A DNA stretch of 64,000 bases from Planctomycetota bacterium (GCA_016795325.1 JAEUHY010000015.1:930001-994000), one strand, 5' to 3'; shown: positions 7,877-16,396, numbered from the stretch's first letter. Program-made: numbers and translations. Notes: generated by a model from the letters alone, not told the origin.

Positions 7877-9721
7877 GTGCAACAACTCGACCCCGATCTG
7901 CGCGCGCTGCAAGAGGTGCGCGACTTCGTCTCGCGCGCCCACAAGGCGTGCGAGGCGATCCACGGTTGGTCGCAGGCGCGCGTGGACGAGGTGTGCAAGG
8001 CGCTCGCTGACGCGGCTGCGCGTTCGGCGTACGACCTCGCGAAGCTCGCCGTCGAAGAGACGGGCATCGGTCGCGTCCACTACAAGATCCTCAAGAACTT
8101 GTTCGCGGCCGAAGGCACGTGGGCCTCGATCAAGGACGAGAAGACGGTCGGCATCGTCTCGCGCGATCCGCGCAAGGGCCTGGTGGAGGTCGCGACAGCC
8201 TCGGGCGTGATCGCGGGCATCATCCCGACGACGAACCCGACCTCGACGGCGATCTTCAAGTCGCTCATCGCGCTCAAGGGCAAGAACGCGATCGTGATCA
8301 GCCCGCACCCGCGCGCGCGGCGCTGCATCGGCGAGACGGTCGAAGTGTTGCGGCGCGCGCTCGAACGCGTCGGTGCGCCGCAGGACCTGGTGCTCTCGCT
8401 GACCAACCCGACGATCGAGTCGACGGGCGCGCTGATGAAGCACAAGGACGTCGCGATCATCCTCGCGACGGGCGGCACGGGCCTGGTGCGCGCCGCGTAC
8501 TCGTCGGGCAAGCCGGCGTACGGCGTCGGTCCCGGCAACGTTCCCTGTTACGTCGATCGCTCCGCGGACGTCGCGCTCGCCGCGCGCTCGGTGGTGCAGA
8601 GCCAGAGCTTCGACAACGGCACGTTCTGCTGCTCGGAACAAGCGCTCGTGCTCGACAAGGCGATCGAGGCGCAGTTCCTCGCCGAAATCAAGCGCGCCGG
8701 CGCCTACCTGTGCAACGAGGAAGAGACGCGCAAGCTCGCCGCGCTGTGCAACAAGGGCGGCCACATGAACCCCGACGTCGTCGGGCAGGATCCGTGGAAG
8801 CTCGCCGAGTGGGCTGGCTTCAAGGTCGCGCGCGAGACCACGCTGTTGCTCGCGCACCAAGGCGGCGTGGGCAAGGACTGGCCGCTGTCGATCGAGATCC
8901 TCGCGCCGGTGCTCAGCGTGCACGTCGTCGACGGCTGGCGCGAAGGCTGCGCGGTGTCGATGCAGATCCTGCGCTACGACGGACTGGGCCACACCTGCGC
9001 GGTCTGGGCGCGCGACGAGCAAGTGCTCGAGTCGTGGTTCCTCGAGAAGCCCGCCAGCCGCATCATCGTCAACGGCCCCTCGTCGCAAGGCGCGGTCGGC
9101 TACAGCACGAACCTCGTCCCGTCGGTCAGCCTCGGCTGCGGTCCGCACGCGGGCAACATCACCTCCGACAACATCAGCGCGCGCCACTTGGTCAGCATCA
9201 AGCGCGTCGCGTATCCGCGGCAGGACTGGGAGAGCGCGCAGCAGCGCGACCACGCTCGCGCGGCGCGCATGGGCGGAGAAGAGGCGCCGCGTGGTTCGCT
9301 CTTGCCCGGCGATCCGGCGCTCGGTGGAGGCGGCGGCGCTCCGCGCTCGAGCGCGTTCGCCGCGCCCGCGGCGAGCAACTGGCAAGGCAACGCGTCGATG
9401 ATGCCGCCGCGCAGCCCGGCGCCCGCGCCGAGCGCGACCCCCGCGCCGACGTTCACGACGCAGAAGGTCATGGCCGCGAGCAAGGCGCCCGAGGGCCAGC
9501 CCGCGTCCGGTGGAGTGCGCGCGAGCGCGCCCAGTGCGCCTCGCACGACTTCGGCGCCGACTTCGACTGCGCCGCGCGCCACGGGCGCTCACTTCGCCGG
9601 CGGAGCGCTCTCCGTCGACGAGATCCAGAGCATGATGAGCCACGCCGGCGCCGGCTGTCCGCTCGGCCCGTGCAAGGGCTGCTCCCACCACAACGTCGCG
9701 ACCGGCGCCTGCCAGGCGTGA
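7877..9721 (+). CDS. CoA-acylating aldehyde dehydrogenase, BMC cargo, with Cys-rich C-terminal tail
   Basis: An enzyme of the EutE/PduP class that oxidises an aldehyde to its acyl-CoA with NAD inside a BMC. The GTG start is supported by TAGGAG six bases upstream. Residues 1 to about 455 are the catalytic domain, with the nucleophile region GTFC251-C252-SEQ, GGTGLVRAAY and GPGNVPCYVD. A long Ala/Pro/Ser/Thr-rich linker (about 456-575) leads to a short amphipathic stretch LSVDEIQSMMSH (578-589), which looks like an encapsulation peptide. A Cys cluster follows (C594, C599, C602, C612). The length of 614 residues is well above the usual ~465. It is the only obvious redox enzyme in the locus; no alcohol dehydrogenase or PduL accompanies it. 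Substrate is not deducible. Confidence 0.93.
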   Translation: MQQLDPDLRALQEVRDFVSRAHKACEAIHGWSQARVDEVCKALADAAARSAYDLAKLAVEETGIGRVHYKILKNLFAAEGTWASIKDEKTVGIVSRDPRKGLVEVATASGVIAGIIPTTNPTSTAIFKSLIALKGKNAIVISPHPRARRCIGETVEVLRRALERVGAPQDLVLSLTNPTIESTGALMKHKDVAIILATGGTGLVRAAYSSGKPAYGVGPGNVPCYVDRSADVALAARSVVQSQSFDNGTFCCSEQALVLDKAIEAQFLAEIKRAGAYLCNEEETRKLAALCNKGGHMNPDVVGQDPWKLAEWAGFKVARETTLLLAHQGGVGKDWPLSIEILAPVLSVHVVDGWREGCAVSMQILRYDGLGHTCAVWARDEQVLESWFLEKPASRIIVNGPSSQGAVGYSTNLVPSVSLGCGPHAGNITSDNISARHLVSIKRVAYPRQDWESAQQRDHARAARMGGEEAPRGSLLPGDPALGGGGGAPRSSAFAAPAASNWQGNASMMPPRSPAPAPSATPAPTFTTQKVMAASKAPEGQPASGGVRASAPSAPRTTSAPTSTAPRATGAHFAGGALSVDEIQSMMSHAGAGCPLGPCKGCSHHNVATGACQA

Positions 9722-9784
9722 ACCTGATCGCGACACGCTCGAACTCGAACTCTCCCCATCCTCTCCGCTCTAGCGACTACCACC

Positions 9785-10093
9785 ATGGCAAGTGAATCCC
9801 TGACCGCGCTCGGCATGATCGAGACCAAGGGCCTCGTCGGCGCGATCGAAGCCGCCGATGCGATGTGCAAGGCCGCCAAAGTCACCCTGCTGGGCCGCTA
9901 CGAAAAGTCCGGCGGCGCGCTCGTCACCGTGATGGTGCGCGGCGAAGTCGGTGCGGTGAAGGCCGCGGTCGAGGCCGGCGCCGCTGGCGCGCGCCGCGTC
10001 GGCGAACTGGTCGGCGTGCACGTGATCCCGCGCCCGGCGATCGACCTCGAAGAGTTCCTCCCGCCGACTCCCGACGAGTCGAAGAAGAAGTGA
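9785..10093 (+). CDS. BMC-H shell hexamer protein 2
   Basis: The second single-domain BMC shell protein, 102 residues, close in sequence to PduA-type hexamers: [36 protein letters not shown], then [17 protein letters not shown] and a charged KKK end. The pore loop aligns with the PduA EKIGSGL segment, with S42-G43-G44-A45 in place of I-G-S-G. It therefore differs from the first hexamer, and the two may form facets with different permeability. It lies 63 bp after the aldehyde dehydrogenase and 53 bp before a tandem BMC protein. Family assignment is secure. Confidence 0.95.
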   Translation: MASESLTALGMIETKGLVGAIEAADAMCKAAKVTLLGRYEKSGGALVTVMVRGEVGAVKAAVEAGAAGARRVGELVGVHVIPRPAIDLEEFLPPTPDESKKK

Positions 10094-10146
10094 CTCCACG
10101 CCCGCTGCGTCGCACGCGACGCGGCGCGTGAGTCCAACTCCACGCC

Positions 10147-10797
10147 ATGCCGGCTCGGCCCTCCAGCGCTCTCGAGTTGCGCGGCGCCGTCGTCATCGAC
10201 GCCATGCAGCCGCAGTTCGCCGCGACCATCGCGGCGAACTCCGACGGGTATTTCCCCGTCGTGGGCGAGAGCGCCTTCTGGCTCGAGGCGCGGCCGGGCA
10301 TCGTGATCAACCGCCTGATGGACGTCGCGCTCAAGAAGTGCGACGTGCGGCCGGGCGAACTGGTGACGGAGCGTTCCTACGGCACGCTCGAGGTGCACGG
10401 TGCCGATCAAGCGCAGGTTCGCGAGGCCGGGCGCTTGATGCTGCAAGCGGCGGGCGTCACGCAGGACGACCAGCTCAAGCCGAACGTGCTGACCGACGAG
10501 GTGATTCGCCAGGTCGACTCGCACCACGCGATGCTGATCAACCGCACGCGGGCGGGGATGTTGCTCCTGGCGGGCGACACGCTCTACACGCTCGAAGTGA
10601 ATCCGGCGGTGCACGTACTGCTGGCGGCCAACGAGGCGGAGAAGGCCGCGCCGATCCGCATCGTGGGACTGGGGTGGAATGGCGCGGTGGGGCGCCTGCG
10701 TCTGGCGGGCACGGACGCGGCGATCGAAGCCGCGGTGCTCGCGGTGCAACGCGCGCTCGCGAACGTTCCCGGCCGCAGCAACACGGGGATCGACTGA
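10147..10797 (+). CDS. BMC-T tandem-domain shell protein, double-layer (gated) type
   Basis: A 216-residue protein with two BMC domains in permuted-looking form. Visible blocks are VIDAMQPQFAATIAANSDGY, PGIVINRLMDVALKKCDVRP, ERSYGTLEVHG, then IINR-like LINRTRAGMLLLAGDTLY and AANEAEKAAPIRIV. From memory this is the type represented by BMC-T2/T3 of the Haliangium ochraceum shell. Those trimers stack into two layers and are thought to gate a large pore for bulky metabolites or cofactors. The gap to the pentamer gene downstream is 34 bp. Assignment as a shell protein is firm; the double-layer behaviour is by analogy. Confidence 0.85.
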   Translation: MPARPSSALELRGAVVIDAMQPQFAATIAANSDGYFPVVGESAFWLEARPGIVINRLMDVALKKCDVRPGELVTERSYGTLEVHGADQAQVREAGRLMLQAAGVTQDDQLKPNVLTDEVIRQVDSHHAMLINRTRAGMLLLAGDTLYTLEVNPAVHVLLAANEAEKAAPIRIVGLGWNGAVGRLRLAGTDAAIEAAVLAVQRALANVPGRSNTGID

Positions 10798-10831
10798 TGG
10801 GCGCCGCGAGCCGAGAAAGCGCTGGGGGCCC

Positions 10832-11215
10832 ATGTTCCTAGGCCGAGTGGTGGGCGAGGTGTGGGCCACGCGCAAGATGGCCGACCTCGACGGCAAGCGC
10901 CTGCTCGTGATCGAAGCGCTCGACGAGCGCCGCGAACCCGGCGCCTCCAAGGTCACTCCGGTCGTGGCCGCCGACCCGCTCGGCGCCGCGCTCGGCCAGC
11001 GCGTGATCGTCGCCTTCGGCAAGGCGGCGCGCGTGGCCTGCGGCGGCGATGGCGACTACGCCTTCGAAGCTGCGATCGTCGGCATCGTCGACGACTTCGA
11101 CATCCCGCAGGCGCCGGACTCCTGGCGCGAGAACGCGGGCGGTGAGCCGCGGATCGCGCACGCCGCACCGGCGCGCGTCGAGCGCGACGCCAAACCACGC
11201 AAGCGAGGCGCGTGA
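10832..11215 (+). CDS. BMC-P shell pentamer (EutN/CcmL family) 1
   Basis: A small beta-barrel vertex protein that closes the corners of the polyhedral shell. The ATG at 10832 gives 127 residues. It starts MFLGRVVGEVWATRKMADLD, and AADPLGAALGQRVIVAFGKA and AAIVGIVDDFD are typical of the EutN/CcmL fold (about 85-100 residues). A positively charged tail of about 30 residues (ending RVERDAKPRKRGA) extends beyond the fold and could touch nucleic acid, the shell interior or cargo. Its TGA overlaps the ATG of the next pentamer gene, so the two are coupled. Confidence 0.92.
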   Translation: MFLGRVVGEVWATRKMADLDGKRLLVIEALDERREPGASKVTPVVAADPLGAALGQRVIVAFGKAARVACGGDGDYAFEAAIVGIVDDFDIPQAPDSWRENAGGEPRIAHAAPARVERDAKPRKRGA

Positions 11216-11535
11216 TGCTGGTCGGCACCGTCGTCGGACACGTGTGGTCCACCGTCAAGGACCCGAGCCTGAGCGGCCTGCGCTTCCTCGTCGTCCAGCC
11301 CTACACGCTCGGCGGAGAGCCGACGGCGGAGACGCTGGTCGCCGTCGATCCGCTCGGCGCCGGAATCGGCGAGCGCGTGCTCGTCGTGTTCGGCCGCGCC
11401 GCGCGCCACGCCATCGGCCGCGGCCACGACATCGGTTTCCAAACCGCGGTCGCCGCGATCATCGACCGCATGGAGTTCAACGACGGCGCCTCCGTCGGCC
11501 CCACGGCCGCCCACGATCGCCCGCCCGCGCCCTGA
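11215..11535 (+). CDS. BMC-P shell pentamer (EutN/CcmL family) 2
   Basis: The second vertex pentamer, 106 residues from the ATG at 11215. A GTG one codon upstream (11212) would add a single residue, but the ATG matches the usual family start (MLVGTVVGHVWSTVKDPSL). The core motif VAVDPLGAGIGERVLVVFGRA and the close AAIIDRMEF fit EutN/CcmL. It overlaps the previous pentamer gene by one base. The two share fold and length but differ in surface residues, so vertices may be heterogeneous or may be capped differently. The downstream gap to the next shell gene is 52 bp. Confidence 0.92.
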   Translation: MLVGTVVGHVWSTVKDPSLSGLRFLVVQPYTLGGEPTAETLVAVDPLGAGIGERVLVVFGRAARHAIGRGHDIGFQTAVAAIIDRMEFNDGASVGPTAAHDRPPAP

Positions 11536-11587
11536 ACCGCCTCCACGCCGCTTTCGTCCGCTACGCCGCACGTTTTTCGCCCACGCC

Positions 11588-12184
11588 ATGAACCGCAACG
11601 ACTTCAATCCTGACCTGCGCGACGACGCCGCCCTCGAGCCCTGCATCGGACTGCTCGAACTGTGCTCCGTCGCGCGCGGCGTCGAAACCGCAGACGCGGT
11701 GCTCAAGGAAGCCGCCGTCGAGTTGCTCTTCGCGACCCCGGTTCACCCGGGCAAGTACGTGCTGCTGTTCACGGGTTCGGTGCAGGACGTGCGCTCGAGC
11801 GCGCGCCGCGGCGCGGAACTCGCCGGCGCCGACCTCGTCGACCAGCTCGTCATCCCGCAGCTGCACGAACAGATCGTGCCGATCCTCAAGCGCAAGGGCG
11901 GGCGCATCCAAGGTCAGCTCGATGCGATCGGCGTGATCGAGACGAACACCGTGGCGAGCGCGATCGTCGCCGCCGACGTGGCGCTCAAGACGGCGACCGT
12001 CGACCTCGTCGACCTGCGCATCGCCAACGGACTGGGCGGCAAGAGCTTCTTCGTGCTCACCGGTCCGGTCGCCGACGTGCGCTCGGCGGTGCACAGCGGC
12101 GCGTCGAACGCGCAGGCGGCCGGCCACCTCGCGCGCGAGGTCGTGATTCCGCGCCCGCATCCCGAACTGGTCGTGCACCTCTAG
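11588..12184 (+). CDS. BMC-T tandem-domain shell protein, single-layer type
   Basis: A 198-residue protein with two consecutive BMC domains: the first around GLLELCSVARGVETADAVLK (about 18-95), the second around IGVIETNTVASAIVAADVAL (about 112-195). Each half ends in an IP-(Q/R)-x-H-(E/P) element, as in hexamer proteins. The N-terminal design resembles, from memory, BMC-T1 of the Haliangium ochraceum shell and PduT-like trimers. PduT-like trimers can carry an Fe-S cluster at the pore, but no obvious pore Cys pair is visible here. It forms a pseudohexamer of three chains within the facet. Confidence 0.9.
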   Translation: MNRNDFNPDLRDDAALEPCIGLLELCSVARGVETADAVLKEAAVELLFATPVHPGKYVLLFTGSVQDVRSSARRGAELAGADLVDQLVIPQLHEQIVPILKRKGGRIQGQLDAIGVIETNTVASAIVAADVALKTATVDLVDLRIANGLGGKSFFVLTGPVADVRSAVHSGASNAQAAGHLAREVVIPRPHPELVVHL

Positions 12185-12212
12185 GCCGCGCCCGCTCCAC
12201 GGCGCTGTTGCG

Positions 12213-12518
12213 ATGTCGGGCAAACGACTGGTGACCGAGAGCGATGTCCGCGCGTTGGCGCGCGGCGCGGAACTCGTCGTGCCGCCCGACACGCTCGTCA
12301 CTCCCGCGGCCGCCGACCTCGCCTTCGAACGCGCGATCCGCATCGTGCGCCGCAAAGCCGACGCGGCCGGCGGCGGCTGCTCGTGCGGCGGTTCGTGCGG
12401 CAAGTGCGGCGCGTGGGGCAAGTTGCTCGCGAGCGATGGCACGTACGTCGTGGTCGTCAAGAACGGCGTCGCGAGCATCGCGCGCCTCACCGAACAGGGC
12501 CCGGTCCCGTTCTCCTGA
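12213..12518 (+). CDS. Small BMC-locus protein with N-terminal TP-motif module and Cys cluster
   Basis: A 101-residue protein I cannot assign to a named family. Residues 1-46 ([30 protein letters not shown]) align with the start of the next gene's product and appear to be a shared module. Residues 56-65 form C56-x-C58-x3-C62-x2-C65, a likely metal or Fe-S site flanked by glycines. A short beta-like tail follows ([17 protein letters not shown]). It sits between the last shell gene and the ACT gene. A cargo adaptor or electron-transfer/metal protein for the compartment is a reasonable guess, but function is unknown. Similar short TP motifs occur, in my recollection, on other BMC-associated proteins. 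Confidence 0.8.
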   Translation: MSGKRLVTESDVRALARGAELVVPPDTLVTPAAADLAFERAIRIVRRKADAAGGGCSCGGSCGKCGAWGKLLASDGTYVVVVKNGVASIARLTEQGPVPFS

Positions 12519-12531
12519 TAGCGTTTGTGCG

Positions 12532-13047
12532 ATGGCCAAGAAGTTCATCACCACCGAAGACGTGCGGCGCGCCGGAGCGGGTTCGCTCGTGGTCGACTCC
12601 GAGACCATCGTCACGCCGCAGGCGCTCGAATACGCCGCGCAGAACGGCGTGCGCATCGTCGACGCGCGCGGCGCGGCCTGGAGCGAGCCGACGCCGGACC
12701 GCGGCCCGGACGCGCAACGCGCGATGCGCACGCTGCCGCACCTGCCCGAGCCCGCCAGCGACGCCGACGTCGGCAGCACGCAGATGGTCGTCGTCACCGC
12801 CGTCGGCCGCAACCGCGCCGGCGTGCTCGCCGAGATCACCGCCGCGCTCTCGAGCGCCAACTGCTCGGTGCACGACATCTCGCAGAAGATGGTGCAAGGC
12901 TTCTTCCACCTCGTGCTCACCGTCGAGGTTCCACCGGGAACGTCGTTCGCGCAGCTCAAAGCGGTCGTCGAGTGTTTGGGCGGCCAGGACGACTACGTGT
13001 GCCGTGTCATGCACGAACGCGTGTTCCGCTTCATGCACCGTCTCTGA
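12532..13047 (+). CDS. ACT-domain protein (UPF0237-like) with N-terminal TP-motif module
   Basis: 171 residues in two parts. Residues 1-46 ([33 protein letters not shown]) match the module in the preceding small protein. A linker leads to an ACT domain (about 84-171) with [33 protein letters not shown] and the terminal VFRFMHRL typical of UPF0237. ACT domains bind small ligands, often amino acids. UPF0237 genes commonly stand next to UPF0210/DUF711 genes, and here a DUF711 gene follows after 31 bp. In standalone UPF0237 proteins the ACT domain is nearly the whole protein, so the added module is unusual. It may act as a ligand sensor or subunit for the DUF711 protein and as a compartment tag; both are inference. 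Confidence 0.85.
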   Translation: MAKKFITTEDVRRAGAGSLVVDSETIVTPQALEYAAQNGVRIVDARGAAWSEPTPDRGPDAQRAMRTLPHLPEPASDADVGSTQMVVVTAVGRNRAGVLAEITAALSSANCSVHDISQKMVQGFFHLVLTVEVPPGTSFAQLKAVVECLGGQDDYVCRVMHERVFRFMHRL

Positions 13048-13078
13048 GACCACCGGCGCCGTACCGCAGCACCCATCG

Positions 13079-14443
13079 ATGGGCTTCACCGACCAGGAGA
13101 TCCTCGAGACGATCCGGATGTTCGAGCTCGAGACGCTCGACATCCGCACCACGACGCTCGGGATCTCGCTCCTGGATTGCGCCGATCCCGACATCGAGAG
13201 CGCGTGCGAGAAGGTCTACGCGAAGATCGTGCTCCACGGCCGCAACCTGGTCGCGGTGGGCGAGTCGATCTCGACCGATTACGGCATCCGCATCGTCAAC
13301 AAGCGCATCGCGACGACGCCGATCGCCTGGGTGGCGGCGGCGTGCGGCGAGCGCGACCTCACGCCCTTCGCGCGCGCCATGGACGCGGCGGCGAAGGTGT
13401 GCGGCGTCGATTTCATCGGCGGTTACAGCGCGTACGTCTACAAGGGCTTCACCAACGCCGACCGCGCGCTGTTCGACTCGATTCCGCGCGCACTCGCGCA
13501 GACCAACGCCGTGTGCGCGTCCGTTGCGCTCGGTTCGACGCGCGCGGGCCTCAACATGGACGCCATCGCGCGCTTCAGCGAACTGGTGCTGGAGACGGCG
13601 GCGCTCACCGCGGACCGCGGCGGACTCGGCTGCGCCAAGCTCGTGTGCTTCTGCAACCCCGTCGAGGACAACCCGTTCGTCGCCGGCGCGCACTCCGGCG
13701 TGGGCGAGCCGGAGACGGTGATCAACGTCGGCGTGAGCGGTCCGGGCGTGGTGCGTTCGGCGCTCGCGCGCCTGGGGCCGCAAGCGGACCTCCTGGCCGT
13801 CGCCGAGACCGTCAAGCGCACGGCGTTCAAGATCACGCGCATGGGCGAACTCGTCGGACGCGAGGCGGCCCGCCGCATGGGGACGACGTTCGGCATCGTC
13901 GACGTGAGCCTCGCGCCCACGCCGGCGATCGGCGACTCGGTCTCCGACATCCTCGAGCTGATCGGCGTCGATCGCACCGGAGCGCCGGGCACGACGGCCG
14001 CGCTCGCGCTGCTGACCGATGCGGTGAAGAAGGGCGGCGCGATGGCCTCCTCGAGCGTCGGTGGGCTGTCGGGCGCGTTCATTCCCGTCAGCGAGGACGC
14101 GGGCATGATCGAAGCCGTGCGCGTCGGCGCGCTGTCGCTCGCCAAGCTCGAGGCGATGACCAGCGTGTGCTCGGTCGGCCTGGACATGGTCGCCGTGCCC
14201 GGCGACACGCCGGTGTCGACCTTGACCGGGATCATCGCGGACGAACTGGCGATCGGAATGGTCAACCACAAGACCACCGCCGTGCGCATCATCCCGGTCC
14301 CGGGTAAGGGGCCCGGCGACACGGTCGAGTGGGGCGGGCTCCTGGGGACGGCGATCGTGCAGGATCCGGGCCGTTTCGGCTGCCGCGTCCTCCACGAGCG
14401 CGGCGGGCGCGTGCCGGCGCCGCTGCAGAGCTACAAGAACTAG
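13079..14443 (+). CDS. DUF711 / UPF0210 family protein (PFL-like fold), candidate BMC enzyme
   Basis: A 454-residue protein, normal length for UPF0210/DUF711. Recognisable segments are [88 protein letters not shown] and [17 protein letters not shown]. The family has a pyruvate-formate-lyase-like barrel fold according to structural genomics work, but no settled biochemical function, and there is no glycyl-radical motif. Its place as the last gene of a shell operon, next to a UPF0237 ACT protein, makes it the best candidate for the reaction feeding the aldehyde dehydrogenase. That is inference. Several conserved Cys (for example in LVCFCNP) could be catalytic. Confidence 0.88.
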   Translation: MGFTDQEILETIRMFELETLDIRTTTLGISLLDCADPDIESACEKVYAKIVLHGRNLVAVGESISTDYGIRIVNKRIATTPIAWVAAACGERDLTPFARAMDAAAKVCGVDFIGGYSAYVYKGFTNADRALFDSIPRALAQTNAVCASVALGSTRAGLNMDAIARFSELVLETAALTADRGGLGCAKLVCFCNPVEDNPFVAGAHSGVGEPETVINVGVSGPGVVRSALARLGPQADLLAVAETVKRTAFKITRMGELVGREAARRMGTTFGIVDVSLAPTPAIGDSVSDILELIGVDRTGAPGTTAALALLTDAVKKGGAMASSSVGGLSGAFIPVSEDAGMIEAVRVGALSLAKLEAMTSVCSVGLDMVAVPGDTPVSTLTGIIADELAIGMVNHKTTAVRIIPVPGKGPGDTVEWGGLLGTAIVQDPGRFGCRVLHERGGRVPAPLQSYKN

Positions 14444-14872
14444 CGGCCGGTTTCCGAATCTCGTCGAACATCTCGCTGGCCTCGCCGCCGCTGGCGGCGT
14501 AACTCCGGTTCGGAGACCTAATCAGGTCGCCTGGAATCCTCGCGCCTTGCCAGGAACGCCGATTCCCGCGACATCTTCGACGGACTTCCGCAGCAGGACC
14601 AAAGCGCGCGGATTGCGAGCTTCGCCGCTGAAGCTCCGGGGCCGTGGCCTCACGTGGTTCGGCCGGATCCGTCGCGACCTGCCCAACGCTCAGTTGCGCG
14701 CGACATCGGTCTCGGGAATTCGAAGCACTTCACGAGCGGCCGCCCCGCGGAGTGTCGCTCTTGCGACGGAGCGCGACGAAGCAGCCCGCGCCGCCTCAAG
14801 CGGACGTCGTGCTAGGTCGATGGCGCAGGGGCTCCGCCTCCGTCCCCCGACTCGTTCCCCGCGCCTCTCCCC
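14444..14872. other. Intergenic region after the BMC operon, holds repeat copy A
   Basis: 429 bases without a credible gene. The first third is copy A of a 150-bp dispersed repeat (14450-14599). The remainder is GC-rich and shows no clear promoter, although the response-regulator gene must be expressed from here. The short reading frames that cross it have composition-driven Arg/Ser/Ala sequences only. Confidence 0.7.
14450..14599 (+). repeat. 150-bp dispersed intergenic repeat, copy A
   Basis: Aligns without gaps to 32527-32676; by hand count 124 of 150 bases agree. It starts GTTTCCGAAT and ends AGCAGGAC. It contains a perfect hairpin CGCCGCC-GCT-GGCGGCG (14483-14499), and the blocks CCTGGAATCCTCGCGCC and GACATCTTCGACGGACTT are shared with copy B. 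It begins six bases after the DUF711 stop codon, so it could act as a terminator or RNA stabiliser for the BMC operon. Confidence 0.85.
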
Positions 14873-16396
14873 GTGGCCGACACCCTTCTGTTCGTCGACG
14901 ACACGCCCCAGGCCCTCGATGTCATCGTGCGCCTGGTCCCGTCGGGACTGAGGGTGCTCACGGCCGCCAACGCCGAGGCGGCCCTGGCGCTGCTGGCGAA
15001 CGAAGGGCGCGTCGCGGTGGTGGTCAGCGACTACGACATGCCGGGCGCCAGCGGAATCGAACTGCTCGCACGCGTCCGCGAACGCGACCCCGACACGGTG
15101 ACCATGCTGCTCACCGGCGTGGTCGAGGTGGACGTCGCGATCGAAGCGCTGCATTCGGGACGCATCTTCCGTTTCCTCGAGAAGCCCTGTCCGCGCGAAG
15201 TGCTGTTGCACGCGCTGGACGACGCGCTCGGCGAGCACCGCCAGCGTGTCGAGCGGCGCCTCGAGTCCGACCAGTCGGACTTCTCGCGCGAGGTGCTGAC
15301 CCAGTTCAACTCCCAGCTCGAGCACATGGTCCACGAGCAGACCGACCATCTGCTGCGCCTGGGCCGCTTCGCCTCCGAACTCTCGGGGTGCGAGACGCTC
15401 GAGTCGGTCGCCGCCGCAACGGCGCGGGCGGCGAGCGAGCTGTGCGGCGCTCGGCGCGTGTGCGTCGACCTCGTCGGACGTGGACGGCGCAGCTGGCCCG
15501 ACGACGCGGCGCCGCTCGACAGCGTCGGCTTCGTGATCGAATCGAGCTCCGACTCGCTGGGAATCCTGCGCATCGATGCGCGCGACCGCCTCGGTCGGCC
15601 GCTCAGCAGCCTGCAGCAGTGCCTGCTTCGTTCGGTCGCGGCCTCGGCGTGCGTGGCGGCGCACAATGCGCTGCGGCGCCAGGAGCGCGACGAAGCCCAG
15701 CAATCGACGATCCTCGCGCTCGCCAAGCTCGCCGAGCACCGCGACAACGAAACGGGCAAGCACCTCGACCGCGTGAGCCTGTTCTGCCGCCTGATCGCCC
15801 GCGGACTGCGCGAGGACGGCTGGTTCACGGACTTGATCAGCGACGAGTGGATCGCGGTGCTGGAGAAGTCCGCGCCGCTGCACGACATCGGCAAGGTCGG
15901 CATCCCCGACGCGATCCTGCGCAAGAACGGCAAGCTCACGCCCGACGAGTGGCAGGTGATGAAAACCCACTCGGAGATCGGCGCGCAGACCTTGCGCAGC
16001 GTGATGTCCGTCAACGGCGCGCAACCGTTCCTGTCGATGAGCCACGACATCGCCTGGGCGCACCACGAGAAGTGGGACGGCGGCGGCTATCCGCGCGGGC
16101 TCGTCGGCGACGCGATTCCGCTCTGCGCGCGCATCGTCGCGCTGGCCGACGTGTACGACGCGTTGACGAGCGAGCGGCCGTACAAGAGCGCCTGGCGGCA
16201 CGAAGACGCGCTCGCCTGGATCATCCAGGGCTCGGGCGCGCACTTCGATCCGCGCATCGTGGACGCGTTCGTCCGGCGCGCCGCGGCGGCCGATCAGATC
16301 CGCGCGCAATTTGCCGATGAGCCGCAGCTGAACGGCGCAGCGCAGCCGCCCGCGGCCCTGCCGAACGCGTCGACCGCGCAACCCGTGACGCGCTGA
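14873..16396 (+). CDS. Response regulator with C-terminal HD-GYP domain
   Basis: A cytoplasmic two-component output protein, 507 residues from a GTG start. The N-terminal receiver domain (1-125) has the phospho-acceptor D53 in VSDYDMPG and the conserved Lys in FLEKP. A coiled linker and a weak GAF-like region (about 150-270) precede the HD-GYP domain (about 285-480), with H337-D338 in LHDIGKVGIP and G405-Y406-P407 in GGGYPRGL. HD-GYP domains of the RpfG type hydrolyse cyclic di-GMP. All the metal-site motifs seem intact, so an active phosphodiesterase is expected. No sensor kinase lies beside it. The tail (480-507) is Ala/Pro-rich. It follows repeat copy A. Confidence 0.92.
   Translation: MADTLLFVDDTPQALDVIVRLVPSGLRVLTAANAEAALALLANEGRVAVVVSDYDMPGASGIELLARVRERDPDTVTMLLTGVVEVDVAIEALHSGRIFRFLEKPCPREVLLHALDDALGEHRQRVERRLESDQSDFSREVLTQFNSQLEHMVHEQTDHLLRLGRFASELSGCETLESVAAATARAASELCGARRVCVDLVGRGRRSWPDDAAPLDSVGFVIESSSDSLGILRIDARDRLGRPLSSLQQCLLRSVAASACVAAHNALRRQERDEAQQSTILALAKLAEHRDNETGKHLDRVSLFCRLIARGLREDGWFTDLISDEWIAVLEKSAPLHDIGKVGIPDAILRKNGKLTPDEWQVMKTHSEIGAQTLRSVMSVNGAQPFLSMSHDIAWAHHEKWDGGGYPRGLVGDAIPLCARIVALADVYDALTSERPYKSAWRHEDALAWIIQGSGAHFDPRIVDAFVRRAAAADQIRAQFADEPQLNGAAQPPAALPNASTAQPVTR

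Noticed and set aside
10798..10831. ATG at 10798 as the start of the first pentamer
   Set aside because: It is not in frame with the pentamer; the family start MFLGRVVG fits the ATG at 10832.
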